DNA from: an uncultured Acetatifactor sp.
GTDB lineage: Bacteria; Bacillota; Clostridia; Lachnospirales; Lachnospiraceae
Length of the DNA: 64,000 bases
NCBI GenBank assembly: GCA_947586055.1
Contig: CANPXL010000007.1
Coordinates: 1 to 64,000, forward strand
Reading direction: 5' to 3'
Shown: positions 29,107 to 37,884 of the stretch, in pieces
Layout of the letters: every line of letters begins with the position of its first letter
Numbering within the stretch: position 1 is the stretch's first letter
The notes under the pieces: model-generated
Seen by the model: the letters and a program-made list of their open reading frames with translations, nothing else
Databases searched by the model: none
Told to the model about the DNA's origin: nothing
Position numbers and translations under genes: made by a program

Positions 29107-30702
29107 ATGCTTTTTACATCTTACGGCTTTATCGCTTTTACGGCCATTCTGATTCTCCTTTATTATCTGGCGCCGAAAAAATGTCAGTGGATGCTGTTGC
29201 TGGCGGCCAGCTATCTGTTTTATTTTTTCGCGGGCCCGGAATATCTTCTGTACATATCGGCCACTACCGTCACCGTCTGGCTCGCCGCCTGTGCCATACA
29301 GGCCCGGGGAGATAAAACGGCGGCTTATGTCAGAGAAAACAGAGAGACCCTGACCAGAGAGGAAAAGAAAGTCTGGAAGGAGAAGGGAAAGCGGGCGCAG
29401 CGCCGTCTGCTTGTCCTGTGTCTGCTTCTGAATCTGGGGATTCTCGCGGTGGTGAAGTACGCCGCGTTTGCGGTCGCGAATGTAAACGCTCTGTTTGGGG
29501 CTGCGGGGCTGGAACGGCGGTTTTCCGTCCCAGACTTTGTACTGCCTCTGGGAATTTCCTTCTACACCTTTCAGGCGCTGGGATATCTGATCGACGTTTA
29601 CCGGGGGACGGTTCCCGCCGAGAAAAATCTTTTCCGGCTGGGACTGTTCGTGTCCTTCTTCCCTCAGCTGGTCCAGGGCCCTATCAGCCGGTTCGGCGAC
29701 CTTGGGAAAAGCCTTTACGAGGAACATCCCTTCCGGGCCGAAACGGTGGCGCTTGGGCTGCAGCGGATCCTGTGGGGATATTTTAAAAAGCTTGTGATCG
29801 CCGACAGGATCCTGACGGCGGTGAACGCCGTCATCCGGGAGCCCGAGACCCATGGCGGCGCATGGGTGTTGGTGGGGATGCTGTTTTACGCGCTGGAGCT
29901 GTATGCGGATTTTACCGGCGGGATCGATATTACCATCGGCATTGGCCAGACGCTGGGAATTACGGTGAAAGAGAACTTCATGCGCCCTTATTTCTCGAAA
30001 TCCATCAAGGAATACTGGAGAAGATGGCATATTTCCATGGGGACATGGTTCACGGATTATATCTTTTATCCCATTTCGGTGAGCAAGCCCATGCTGAAGC
30101 TTTCCAGATGGTCCAGAGCGCATCTGGGGGAGGTTGTGGGAAAACGGATCCCGGTCTATCTTTCCTCCTTTGCCGTCTGGGCCGCGACCGGCATCTGGCA
30201 CGGGGCCAGCTGGAATTTTATTGTGTGGGGACTGGGAAACTGGGTGGTGATCATGGTTTCTCAGGAACTGGAACCGCTGTACGGCATGTTTCACAGAAGA
30301 TTTCCAAAGGCGGAAGGAAGCTTCTGGTTCAGGGCGTTTCAGGTGGTGCGGACGGTGCTCCTGATGAGCTGCCTGCGGATGTTTGACTGCTATCGGGACG
30401 TCCCCCTGACGTTTCGGATGTTCGGGACTCTGTTCACAGAATTTAACTGGAACATCCTCTGGGACGGCTCCCTGCTGAATCTGGGACTTTCCGCGGTGGA
30501 TTACGGAGTGCTGCTCGCAGGTCTGGCAGCGCTGTTTGCGGTAAGCATGGCGCAGAGGAAGGGCAGCGTCCGGAAGAGGATCGCGGCATGGCCTTATCCC
30601 GCCAGAGCGGCATTGTGGTACGGGCTTTTCCTGGCGGTGCTGCTGGCGGGGGCCTATGGGATCGGCTATGACGCCAGCCAGTTTATCTATAACCAGTTCT
30701 GA
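29107..30702 (+). CDS. MBOAT family O-acyltransferase (DltB/AlgI-like)
   Basis: Polytopic; FVLPLGISFYTFQALGYLIDVYRG, FFPQLVQGPISRF, 'EYWRRWHISMGTWFTDYIFYPI', 'WAATGIWHGASWNFIVWG' (active-site His). Confidence 0.95.
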   Translation: MLFTSYGFIAFTAILILLYYLAPKKCQWMLLLAASYLFYFFAGPEYLLYISATTVTVWLAACAIQARGDKTAAYVRENRETLTREEKKVWKEKGKRAQRRLLVLCLLLNLGILAVVKYAAFAVANVNALFGAAGLERRFSVPDFVLPLGISFYTFQALGYLIDVYRGTVPAEKNLFRLGLFVSFFPQLVQGPISRFGDLGKSLYEEHPFRAETVALGLQRILWGYFKKLVIADRILTAVNAVIREPETHGGAWVLVGMLFYALELYADFTGGIDITIGIGQTLGITVKENFMRPYFSKSIKEYWRRWHISMGTWFTDYIFYPISVSKPMLKLSRWSRAHLGEVVGKRIPVYLSSFAVWAATGIWHGASWNFIVWGLGNWVVIMVSQELEPLYGMFHRRFPKAEGSFWFRAFQVVRTVLLMSCLRMFDCYRDVPLTFRMFGTLFTEFNWNILWDGSLLNLGLSAVDYGVLLAGLAALFAVSMAQRKGSVRKRIAAWPYPARAALWYGLFLAVLLAGAYGIGYDASQFIYNQF

Positions 30703-30730
30703 GGGATGCGGGCGGTCCGGGAGGAAGAAA

Positions 30731-31780
30731 GTGAAAAAGCGGAAGTGGTTGAAGATTGCGGGCACGGTTCTTGCGGTGGCGGTTTCCCTGATCCTGCTGC
30801 AGGAGCTTCTGATGCCGAAATATATATACGATATTACGGAAGGGGCCATGATCCGGGAATACTATGGGGAGGAGAAGGATCACGACGTGGTCTTTATCGG
30901 GGACTGCGAGGTGTATGAGAATTTTTCCCCGGCGGTGCTGTGGCGGGAATACGGGATCAACAGTTATATCCGGGGAAGCGCCCAGCAGCTGATCTGGCAG
31001 TCTTATTATCTGCTGGAGGACACGCTGCGCTATGAGACGCCGAAGGTGGTGGTATTTAACGTGCTGGCGCTGCAGTATGACAGGCCCCAGAGCGAAGCGT
31101 ATAACCGCATGACTCTGGAGGGAATGCGCTGGTCGGCTTCCAAGGTGAAATCCATTCTCGCCTCCATGACGGAGAAGGAAAGCTTTCTGGATTATGTGTT
31201 TCCCCTGCTGCGGTACCATTCCCGCTGGAGCGAGCTGAAGGCGGAGGACTTCAGGGGAATGTTTCGCAGGGAGCGCGTTACCCACAACGGCTACTACATG
31301 CGGGTGGATGTGAGACCGGCGGAGAATGTGCCGGAGGGAAGGATCCTGGCGGATTACCGTTTCGGGGACAACGCCTGGGACTATCTGGACAGGATTGCGG
31401 ACCTGTGTCAGGAGAAAGGAATTTTGCTGGTGCTTGTGAAAGCGCCCAGCCTGTACCCTTACTGGTATCCCCAGTGGGAAGAGCAGGTGGAAGCCTACGC
31501 TCTGGAACGGGGACTGCCCTATCTCAATTTCCTGGAGCTGACGGAGGAAACCGGGCTGGATTTCTCACAGGACACTTACGATGCGGGGCTGCACCTGAAC
31601 CTGTCGGGGGCGGAGAAGATCACGCGCTATCTGGGAGCGTATCTCAGAGAGGATATCGGGCTTGCGGACCGGCGGGGAGAGAAAGCGCTGGCGGACCGGT
31701 GGCGGGATAAGCTCGCCGCTTATGAGCAGGACAGGGACGCCCAGTATGAAAAGTACGGTATGACGCCGCCGGACAGGTAA
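30731..31780 (+). CDS. DltD-like/SGNH-like accessory protein with Cys in the GDS position
   Basis: GTG start with SD GAGGAAG; N-terminal TM; 'DVVFIGDCEVYENFSPAVLW'; C-terminal 'DAGLHLNLSGAEKI'. Confidence 0.8.
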   Translation: MKKRKWLKIAGTVLAVAVSLILLQELLMPKYIYDITEGAMIREYYGEEKDHDVVFIGDCEVYENFSPAVLWREYGINSYIRGSAQQLIWQSYYLLEDTLRYETPKVVVFNVLALQYDRPQSEAYNRMTLEGMRWSASKVKSILASMTEKESFLDYVFPLLRYHSRWSELKAEDFRGMFRRERVTHNGYYMRVDVRPAENVPEGRILADYRFGDNAWDYLDRIADLCQEKGILLVLVKAPSLYPYWYPQWEEQVEAYALERGLPYLNFLELTEETGLDFSQDTYDAGLHLNLSGAEKITRYLGAYLREDIGLADRRGEKALADRWRDKLAAYEQDRDAQYEKYGMTPPDR

Positions 31781-31893
31781 AGGCGGTTGTTCGCCATACA
31801 ACGGCACGGCAGCTGTGCGGGCGCGGTGAGGAACCCGTCTCTTTGGCGCGCTGCCTGCGGAAATAAAAACGGACAGAGAGGAAGGAAACAAGG

Positions 31894-32484
31894 ATGAAAA
31901 AGAAGGGTCTGGGACATTTTCTGGCGCTCGCGGCAGTGTGCGGCGTATTGCTGGCAGGCTGCGGAAACAGCGAACATGTAATATCGGGAGAGCCGCAGGA
32001 GGGCGGCGCGGCGGAGAGTGCGTCCGATCAGGGCAGCGCTCCGCAGGAAGCCAAAAACACGGACGGCGCGGGGGGTTATGTGTTTGTGTACGGAGATGTG
32101 ACGATTTCCATGGACGAGGACGCTTCGTCCGTCACGGAAGCGCTGGGGGAGCCTGCTTCCTATTATGAAGCGGCGAGCTGCGCGTTTGAGGGTCTGGACA
32201 AGATCTATACCTACAGCGGCTTTGAACTGCAGACCTATCCCACAGACGGGAAAGATTTTGTGTCCCTTGTGGTTTTAAAGGATGATTCCGTGGCTACGCC
32301 GGAGGGCGTGGCGCTTGGGGATACGAAAGCGAAGGTGGAGGAAAGGTACGGAACGGATTATCAGGAAGACGGCGCGCTGCTCACATATCAGAAGGGCGGT
32401 ATGAAGCTGTGTTTTATCCTGGACGGCGATCAGGTCGTTTCCATTGAATACCGGTCCGATGTGCTGGAAGGAGGCGACGCATGA
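31894..32484 (+). CDS. Lipoprotein of unknown function
   Basis: MKKKGLGHFLALAAVCGVLLAGCGNS lipobox; SD GAGGAAGG. Confidence 0.8.
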   Translation: MKKKGLGHFLALAAVCGVLLAGCGNSEHVISGEPQEGGAAESASDQGSAPQEAKNTDGAGGYVFVYGDVTISMDEDASSVTEALGEPASYYEAASCAFEGLDKIYTYSGFELQTYPTDGKDFVSLVVLKDDSVATPEGVALGDTKAKVEERYGTDYQEDGALLTYQKGGMKLCFILDGDQVVSIEYRSDVLEGGDA

Positions 32485-33983
32485 ACCTCAGGACAGCTTA
32501 CGAGCCTTATTTTAAAATTGGGGCGGCCGTTTCCCGCTGGGATCTTTTTACGCCCGCCCGCATGGCGCTTTTGAAGGAACAGTTTAACAGCTTTACCTGC
32601 GAAAATGACATGAAGCCCATGTATTTTCTGGACCGCAGGGAAAACAGACTGCACCCCCAGGAGCACAATCTCTCTCCGGCCCTGACCTTTCGGACGGCGG
32701 CCGCGTATCTGGAGTTTGCAAAAGAGAGCGGCGTTCCCATGCGGGGCCACACGCTTGTCTGGCATAACCAGACGCCGAAGTGGTTCTTTCATGAGAACTA
32801 TGACGAGACGGCAAGGCTGGCGGACCGGGAGACGATGCTCGCCAGGATGGAAAATTATATTCACGGCGTTCTCGCCTTTGTGCAGGAGAACTACCCCGGC
32901 GTGATCTATGCATGGGACGTGGTAAACGAGGCGGTCAATGACGGGGATCTGAGGGACTCTCTCTGGCTGAAGACTGTGGGCAGGGATTTTGTGATAAAAG
33001 CCTTTGAGTACGCCAGAAAGTATGCGGATCCCGATGTGGCGCTGTTCTATAACGACTATGAGACCGCGCAGGAGTGGAAGAGAGATCTGATCATCAGCGA
33101 GATTCTGATCCCGCTGCGGGAAAGGGGCCTGATAGACGGTATGGGGATGCAGTCCCATCTGCTGATGGATCATCCGGATCCCAGCCTGTATGAGAAGGCC
33201 CTGTACATGTTCGGCGCGCTGGGGCTGCAGATTCAGATCACGGAGCTTGACATGCACAATCCGGACCCGTCGGAGGAATCCATGCATCGGCTGGCGCTGC
33301 GCTACCGGAAGTTCTTTGAGATCCTTCTGGAGGCAAAGAAGACGGGCAGGGCGAATGTGACGGCCGTCACATTCTGGAACCTTCTGGACGAGACCAGCTG
33401 GCTGTCCGGCTTTCGGCGGGAGCCGAGCTATCCGCTGCTGTTTCACGGAAAATGCGAGGCGAAGGAAGCTTATTACGCCGTGCTGAGGGCGGCGGTGGCG
33501 GAAGAAGAGATCGACGTCTGGCATCTGGAGGCGGAAGAAAAGGATTTTGAGACGGCGGAAATGCCGGAAGAGAGAAGGGAGAGAGACGGTATGCAGGAGG
33601 TTTATGATTTCCTGAAAGAGTGCGGGGTATATTATCTGGCGACGGCGGATGGGGATCAGCCGAGAGTCAGGCCCTTCGGCACAGTGGATCTTTTTGAAGG
33701 CAGGCTTTATATCCAGACGGGAAAGAGCAAGGAGGTCGCCAGACAGCTTAAGGCCAACCCCAGGGCGGAGATCTGTGCGTTTATGGACGGAACCTGGCTG
33801 CGCGTGGCGGGCAGGCTCATCCCGGACGAACGCGTGGAGGCAAAGGCGCATCTGCTGGACGCCTATCCCAACTTAAAGGATATGTATTCCGCAGAGGATG
33901 ACAATACGTTAGTCCTGTATTTTCAGGATGCTGTCGCCACCTTTTCCTCCTTTGGCGCGCCGCCCAGAACCGTCCGGTTTTAA
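32481..33983 (+). CDS. GH10 endo-1,4-beta-xylanase-like domain fused in frame to a PPOX/flavin-nucleotide-binding domain
   Basis: GH10 'SFTCENDMKPMYF...GHTLVWHNQTPKWF...YAWDVVNEAVNDG...QIQITELDMHNP'; C-terminus from M at 33591 'MQEVYDFLKECGVYYLATADGDQPRVRPFG...LYIQTGKSKEVARQLKANPRAEICAF'. Confidence 0.88.
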   Translation: MNLRTAYEPYFKIGAAVSRWDLFTPARMALLKEQFNSFTCENDMKPMYFLDRRENRLHPQEHNLSPALTFRTAAAYLEFAKESGVPMRGHTLVWHNQTPKWFFHENYDETARLADRETMLARMENYIHGVLAFVQENYPGVIYAWDVVNEAVNDGDLRDSLWLKTVGRDFVIKAFEYARKYADPDVALFYNDYETAQEWKRDLIISEILIPLRERGLIDGMGMQSHLLMDHPDPSLYEKALYMFGALGLQIQITELDMHNPDPSEESMHRLALRYRKFFEILLEAKKTGRANVTAVTFWNLLDETSWLSGFRREPSYPLLFHGKCEAKEAYYAVLRAAVAEEEIDVWHLEAEEKDFETAEMPEERRERDGMQEVYDFLKECGVYYLATADGDQPRVRPFGTVDLFEGRLYIQTGKSKEVARQLKANPRAEICAFMDGTWLRVAGRLIPDERVEAKAHLLDAYPNLKDMYSAEDDNTLVLYFQDAVATFSSFGAPPRTVRF

Positions 33984-33996
33984 AAACAAATCATGC

Positions 33997-34043
33997 CTGG
34001 CGGTGCAGTGCCGGAACCCCGGTCACTGTACCGCCAGTTTTTT
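33997..34043 (+). terminator. Strong Rho-independent terminator between convergent genes
   Basis: CTGGCGGTGCAGTGCCGG-AACC-CCGGTCACTGTACCGCCAG + TTTTTT; overlaps the last codons of thiT. Confidence 0.85.
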
Positions 34044-34721
34044 GATCTGCGCCATTCCGTTTCTCACGGCGGGAATTGCCAGAATGGCTATCGTGAGGGC
34101 AGCCTCCGCAAAAATGTAGGAGGCGTTGTAGGCCAGCGAGTAGGGAAGCGGAGCCCAGCCCTCCCAGGCGTAGGCGCCAAAGAAGATCCAGCCCGAGATG
34201 ACCGCGAACACGTAGCGGCCCAAAACACCGGTGATGTAGCCTTTGATCAGGCCGAACCGGGAATTGGCAAAAATCCCCGACAGGCCCAGCGCGCCGAAAG
34301 CGAGAAGATAATCTACCACGAGTTGCATCGGGTATAGTACATAGGGATCAATGATCAGTTGCAGGACGCCGTAAGCGACGCCGGTCAGCAGCCCTGCGCT
34401 CAGCCCGAAGAAGTATCCCGGCAGACAAATCACCAGCATGGAGAGAGGCGTGACGGAGCCCCCGTAGGGAAATTCAAATAGTTTTAGGTTGGAAAGTATC
34501 GTTCCCAGCGCGATGGACATTGCGCAGAACGTGAGCTGCCTGACCGTCAGCAGTCCCTTTTTGCCCTCCCTGGGCGCAGCCTGCCGGGAAGCGTACTTTC
34601 TGGCAAAGAATACAGCCATTGCCAGCAGGGCGATGAGAACCGCCGCCAGCAGCACGTTTCCCAGAGTGGTGGGAACATAGGTGGTCTCGTCCCAGTCATT
34701 GATAACAACTTGATACAACAT
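34023..34721 (-). CDS. thiT: Energy-coupled thiamine transporter ThiT
   Basis: ThiT-like membrane protein 'LTFCAMSIALGTILSNLKLFEFPYGGSVTPLSMLVICLPGYFFGLSAGLLTGVAYGVLQLIIDPYVLYPMQLVVDYLLAFGALGLSG', preceded by a TPP riboswitch. Confidence 0.95.
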   Translation of the reverse strand: MLYQVVINDWDETTYVPTTLGNVLLAAVLIALLAMAVFFARKYASRQAAPREGKKGLLTVRQLTFCAMSIALGTILSNLKLFEFPYGGSVTPLSMLVICLPGYFFGLSAGLLTGVAYGVLQLIIDPYVLYPMQLVVDYLLAFGALGLSGIFANSRFGLIKGYITGVLGRYVFAVISGWIFFGAYAWEGWAPLPYSLAYNASYIFAEAALTIAILAIPAVRNGMAQIKKLAVQ

Positions 34722-34722
34722 A

Positions 34723-34748
34723 AAAAAAGCCTCCTTTTCTTTAGGAGG
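34723..34748 (-). terminator. Riboswitch expression-platform hairpin: intrinsic terminator whose 3' arm contains the thiT SD
   Basis: Minus strand CCTCCT-AAAGAAA-AGGAGG-C-TTTTTTT-ATG; GGAGG lies 8 nt before the thiT start. Confidence 0.75.
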
Positions 34749-34793
34749 ACAACATCGGAATCCAAAAAACCATCAGACGGGTTTTCTGTCATT

Positions 34794-34890
34794 CTGCTTC
34801 CTTACGCCGGTATTATCCGGTTCAAGTAGTGAGGGTTAGAAATGCGTTTTCTTTGCATCTCAATCTCAGCGATGTGCTCCCCTAGCGGTT
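34794..34890 (-). ncRNA. TPP (THI-box) riboswitch
   Basis: Minus strand 'TAGGGGAGCACATCGCTGAGATTGAGATGCAAAG...TAACCCTCACTACTTGAACCGGATAATACCGGCGTAAGGAAGCA' matches conserved THI elements. Confidence 0.97.
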
Positions 34891-34905
34891 ATTTTGTTTA
34901 CGGAT

Positions 34906-34934
34906 ACTATAAGACATTTCATTAGGCTTGTCAA
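34906..34934 (-). promoter_or_regulatory. Sigma-A promoter for the TPP riboswitch/thiT transcript
   Basis: Minus strand TTGACA, 17 bp, TATAGT. Confidence 0.75.
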
Positions 34935-35056
34935 GCGCGTTTTTTGGCCGCTTCTTCTTCCCAAACGCGGGAATTTCTGGTATGCTGGAACAGGAAGAAC
35001 GTCATCGGCGCGCGGGGGACACGGATGCGGCCGATGGAGAAAAGGGAGCGGCAGCT

Positions 35057-37786
35057 ATGCGGGGAAAGCAGCTTGTTATCGGAATCCTGGCCCATGTGGA
35101 CGCGGGAAAGACCACCCTTTCCGAAGCGATGCTCTATACGGCGGGGGCGCTTCGGAAACCGGGGAGAGTAGATCACGGCGACGCCTTTCTGGATCATTTT
35201 GCCCTGGAGAGAGCGCGGGGGATCACCATCTTTTCCAAGCAGGCCGGGCTGTCCTGGGAGGGACTGGAAATGACGCTGCTGGACACGCCGGGTCATGTGG
35301 ACTTTTGCGCGGAGATGGAGCGGACGCTTCAGGTGCTGGATTACGCCATACTTGTGGTCAGCGCTTCCGACGGGGTACAGGGGCATACCGCCACGCTCTG
35401 GCGGCTGCTGGCCCGGTACAAAATTCCGGTATTCCTTTTTGTGAACAAGATGGACCGGCCGGATACGGACCGGGAGAGACTGCTGGATCAGCTCAGGAAA
35501 AAGCTGGATCAAAACTGCATGGATTTCGGACAGGGAAGAGAGCGGGAGACGGAATTTCTGGAAGGGCTGTCCCTGTGCGATGAGAAACTGCTGGAGGAAT
35601 ATCTGGAAACGGCTTCCCTGTCGGAGACCTCCGTGACGGAAGCCGTCCGCCGAAGAAAGATCTTTCCCTGCTATTTCGGGTCCGCGCTGCACCTTGAGGG
35701 CGTGGAGGAACTGCTCGGAGGACTGCGCAGGTACACGGCGCTGCCGGAATATCCGGAGGCGTTCGGCGCGCGGGTGTACAAGATCTCGCGGGATGCGGCG
35801 GGAACCCGGCTGACACACTTAAAGGTTACGGGCGGCGCTCTGCGGGTGAAGATGCCTTTGGGCGGAAGGAGCGGGCAGGAGGATGCGGAACAGGGAAAAG
35901 CGGAAAAAGCGGATCAGATCCGTGTGTATGACGGCGCGCAGTTTTTGACGGCGGAACGGGTGGAAGCAGGCGCAATCTGCGCCGTTACGGGACTGGAAAA
36001 GACGTTTGCGGGGCAGGGGCTGGGAGCGGAAGAGGACAGCGAACTTCCCGTTCTTATGCCGGTTCTGACGTATCGGCTGATCCTTCCCGAGGGCAGCGAC
36101 ATTCTGAAGGCGCTGGGACAGCTGCGCCAGCTGGAAGAGGAGGAGCCGCAGCTTCATCTGGTCTGGAAGGAGGCTGTGGGAGAGATCCATGTGCAGGTGA
36201 TGGGCGAGGTGCAGATCGAAATTCTGAAAAGCCTGATCCGGGAGCGGTTTGGGCTGGAGGCGGAGTTTGGAAGCGGCAGTATCGTCTACCGGGAGACCAT
36301 CGCCGCGCCGGTGGTGGGGATCGGACACTTTGAACCGCTGCGCCATTACGCCGAGGTGCATCTGCTGCTGGAGCCGGGGGAACCGGGCAGCGGCCTTCAG
36401 TTTGCCTCCGCCTGCAGCGAAGATGTGCTGGACCGGAACTGGCAGAGACTGATCCTCTCTCATCTGGAGGAAAAGACGCATCTTGGCGTGCTCACGGGTT
36501 CTGCCGTCACAGATATGAAGATCACATTGCTGACGGGGCGGGCGCACATAAAGCATACCGAGGGCGGGGATTTCCGTCAGGCCGTCTGCCGCGCCCTGCG
36601 CCAGGGACTGATGCAGGCGGAAAACATACTGCTGGAGCCGGTGTACGCTTTTACTCTGGAACTGCCTGCGGAGCAGCTGGGCAGAGCGATGACGGATATC
36701 CGGAGAAGGCACGGCAGCTTCGGCGCGCCCGTGACGGAAGGGGACAGAAGCATTCTGACAGGCAGCGCTCCGGCCGCGGAGTTGGGGTCTTATCAGAAGG
36801 AGGTCAGCGCCTATACCGGGGGGCGGGGAAGACTGACCTGCGCGTTAAAGGGATATGAGCCCTGTCACAACGCGGAGGAAGTGATCGCAGCCATTGGCTA
36901 CGACCCGCTGCAGGATACGGAGAATCCCTCTTCTTCCGTGTTTTGCGCCCACGGGGCGGGATATCTGGTGGAGTGGGATGACGTGGCGCGGTACGCCCAT
37001 GTGGAAAACGAATGGAAGCGCAGGGAAAGCGGGAATCCTGAGGAAACGGAAGGCTTCCGGATCCAGCCCAGGCCCCGGGAGGGACGCACGGATTATATCA
37101 CGCAGGAGGAGATCGAACAGATCTTTCAGAGCACCTACAAAAAGAGCGCGAAGGATTATGAACCGTACCGTTACAGCGGCCGGAATGCGGGCGCGGAGAC
37201 GGTTGCGGCCTCCGGCGGACAGGAGGGCGCGGCCGCGGACAAAAGGAGCCGGGCCGGCGCGGGACGGGGGCGGAAACCTTCGGACGCGGGTGAGGAAAGG
37301 GAATATCTTCTGGTGGACGGCTACAACATTATTTTTGCGTGGGAGGATCTGCGCGGCCTTGCGGCGGTCAATATCGACAGCGCCAGAGACAGGCTGATGG
37401 ACATCTGCTGCGACTATCAGGGGGACGCGGGCTGTGTGCTGATTCTGGTTTTCGACGCCTACAGGGTAAAGGGAAATCCCGGCTCTGTCCGGCAGTACCA
37501 TAACATATATGTGGTCTATACAAAGGAGGCCGAGACGGCGGATCAATACATCGAAAAGACGGTACACAGGATCGCGAAGAGCAGCCGTGTAACCGTCGCC
37601 ACCTCAGACGCTCTGGAACAGATGATCATTTGGGGGGCCGGCGCCGTGAGACTGTCCGCGGCGGGATTCCGGGAGACGGTGGAGTCGGCCCGGGCAAGCC
37701 GAAGAGAGAAATATTCCGCTCAGAGCCGGGTGTTCACGTCGCCGTCCGTGCCCGATTTCACGGACGCCCCGCCCAAAACCACATAG
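35057..37786 (+). CDS. TetM/EF-G-like translational GTPase fused to C-terminal Rae1/YacP-type NYN endoribonuclease domain
   Basis: G motifs 'AHVDAGKTT', 'RGITI', 'DTPGHVDF', 'NKMD'; EF-G-like domain IV 'SYQKEVSAYTGGRGRLTCALKGYEPC'; C-terminus (from about 37301) 'EYLLVDGYNIIFAWEDL...LVFDAYRVKG...VVYTKEAETADQYIEKTVH...VTVATSDALEQMIIWGAGAVRLSAAGF'. Confidence 0.92.
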   Translation: MRGKQLVIGILAHVDAGKTTLSEAMLYTAGALRKPGRVDHGDAFLDHFALERARGITIFSKQAGLSWEGLEMTLLDTPGHVDFCAEMERTLQVLDYAILVVSASDGVQGHTATLWRLLARYKIPVFLFVNKMDRPDTDRERLLDQLRKKLDQNCMDFGQGRERETEFLEGLSLCDEKLLEEYLETASLSETSVTEAVRRRKIFPCYFGSALHLEGVEELLGGLRRYTALPEYPEAFGARVYKISRDAAGTRLTHLKVTGGALRVKMPLGGRSGQEDAEQGKAEKADQIRVYDGAQFLTAERVEAGAICAVTGLEKTFAGQGLGAEEDSELPVLMPVLTYRLILPEGSDILKALGQLRQLEEEEPQLHLVWKEAVGEIHVQVMGEVQIEILKSLIRERFGLEAEFGSGSIVYRETIAAPVVGIGHFEPLRHYAEVHLLLEPGEPGSGLQFASACSEDVLDRNWQRLILSHLEEKTHLGVLTGSAVTDMKITLLTGRAHIKHTEGGDFRQAVCRALRQGLMQAENILLEPVYAFTLELPAEQLGRAMTDIRRRHGSFGAPVTEGDRSILTGSAPAAELGSYQKEVSAYTGGRGRLTCALKGYEPCHNAEEVIAAIGYDPLQDTENPSSSVFCAHGAGYLVEWDDVARYAHVENEWKRRESGNPEETEGFRIQPRPREGRTDYITQEEIEQIFQSTYKKSAKDYEPYRYSGRNAGAETVAASGGQEGAAADKRSRAGAGRGRKPSDAGEEREYLLVDGYNIIFAWEDLRGLAAVNIDSARDRLMDICCDYQGDAGCVLILVFDAYRVKGNPGSVRQYHNIYVVYTKEAETADQYIEKTVHRIAKSSRVTVATSDALEQMIIWGAGAVRLSAAGFRETVESARASRREKYSAQSRVFTSPSVPDFTDAPPKTT

Positions 37787-37884
37787 AGACTGGAAAAAAA
37801 GAGAAAAAGGTGGTAAAGTAAGGATACACAGGCAGGACGGACGACGGAGAACAAAAAACGGTTTCCGACAGACGGGAGGTATAA

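Noticed and set aside
29047-30849. 600-aa minus-strand ORF opposite the MBOAT gene
   Set aside because: Shadow ORF; the MBOAT motifs on + are clear.
35057-37786. Straight tetracycline resistance gene (tetM/O/W class)
   Set aside because: Divergent from true Tet ribosomal protection proteins and carries an extra NYN domain; resistance cannot be claimed from sequence.
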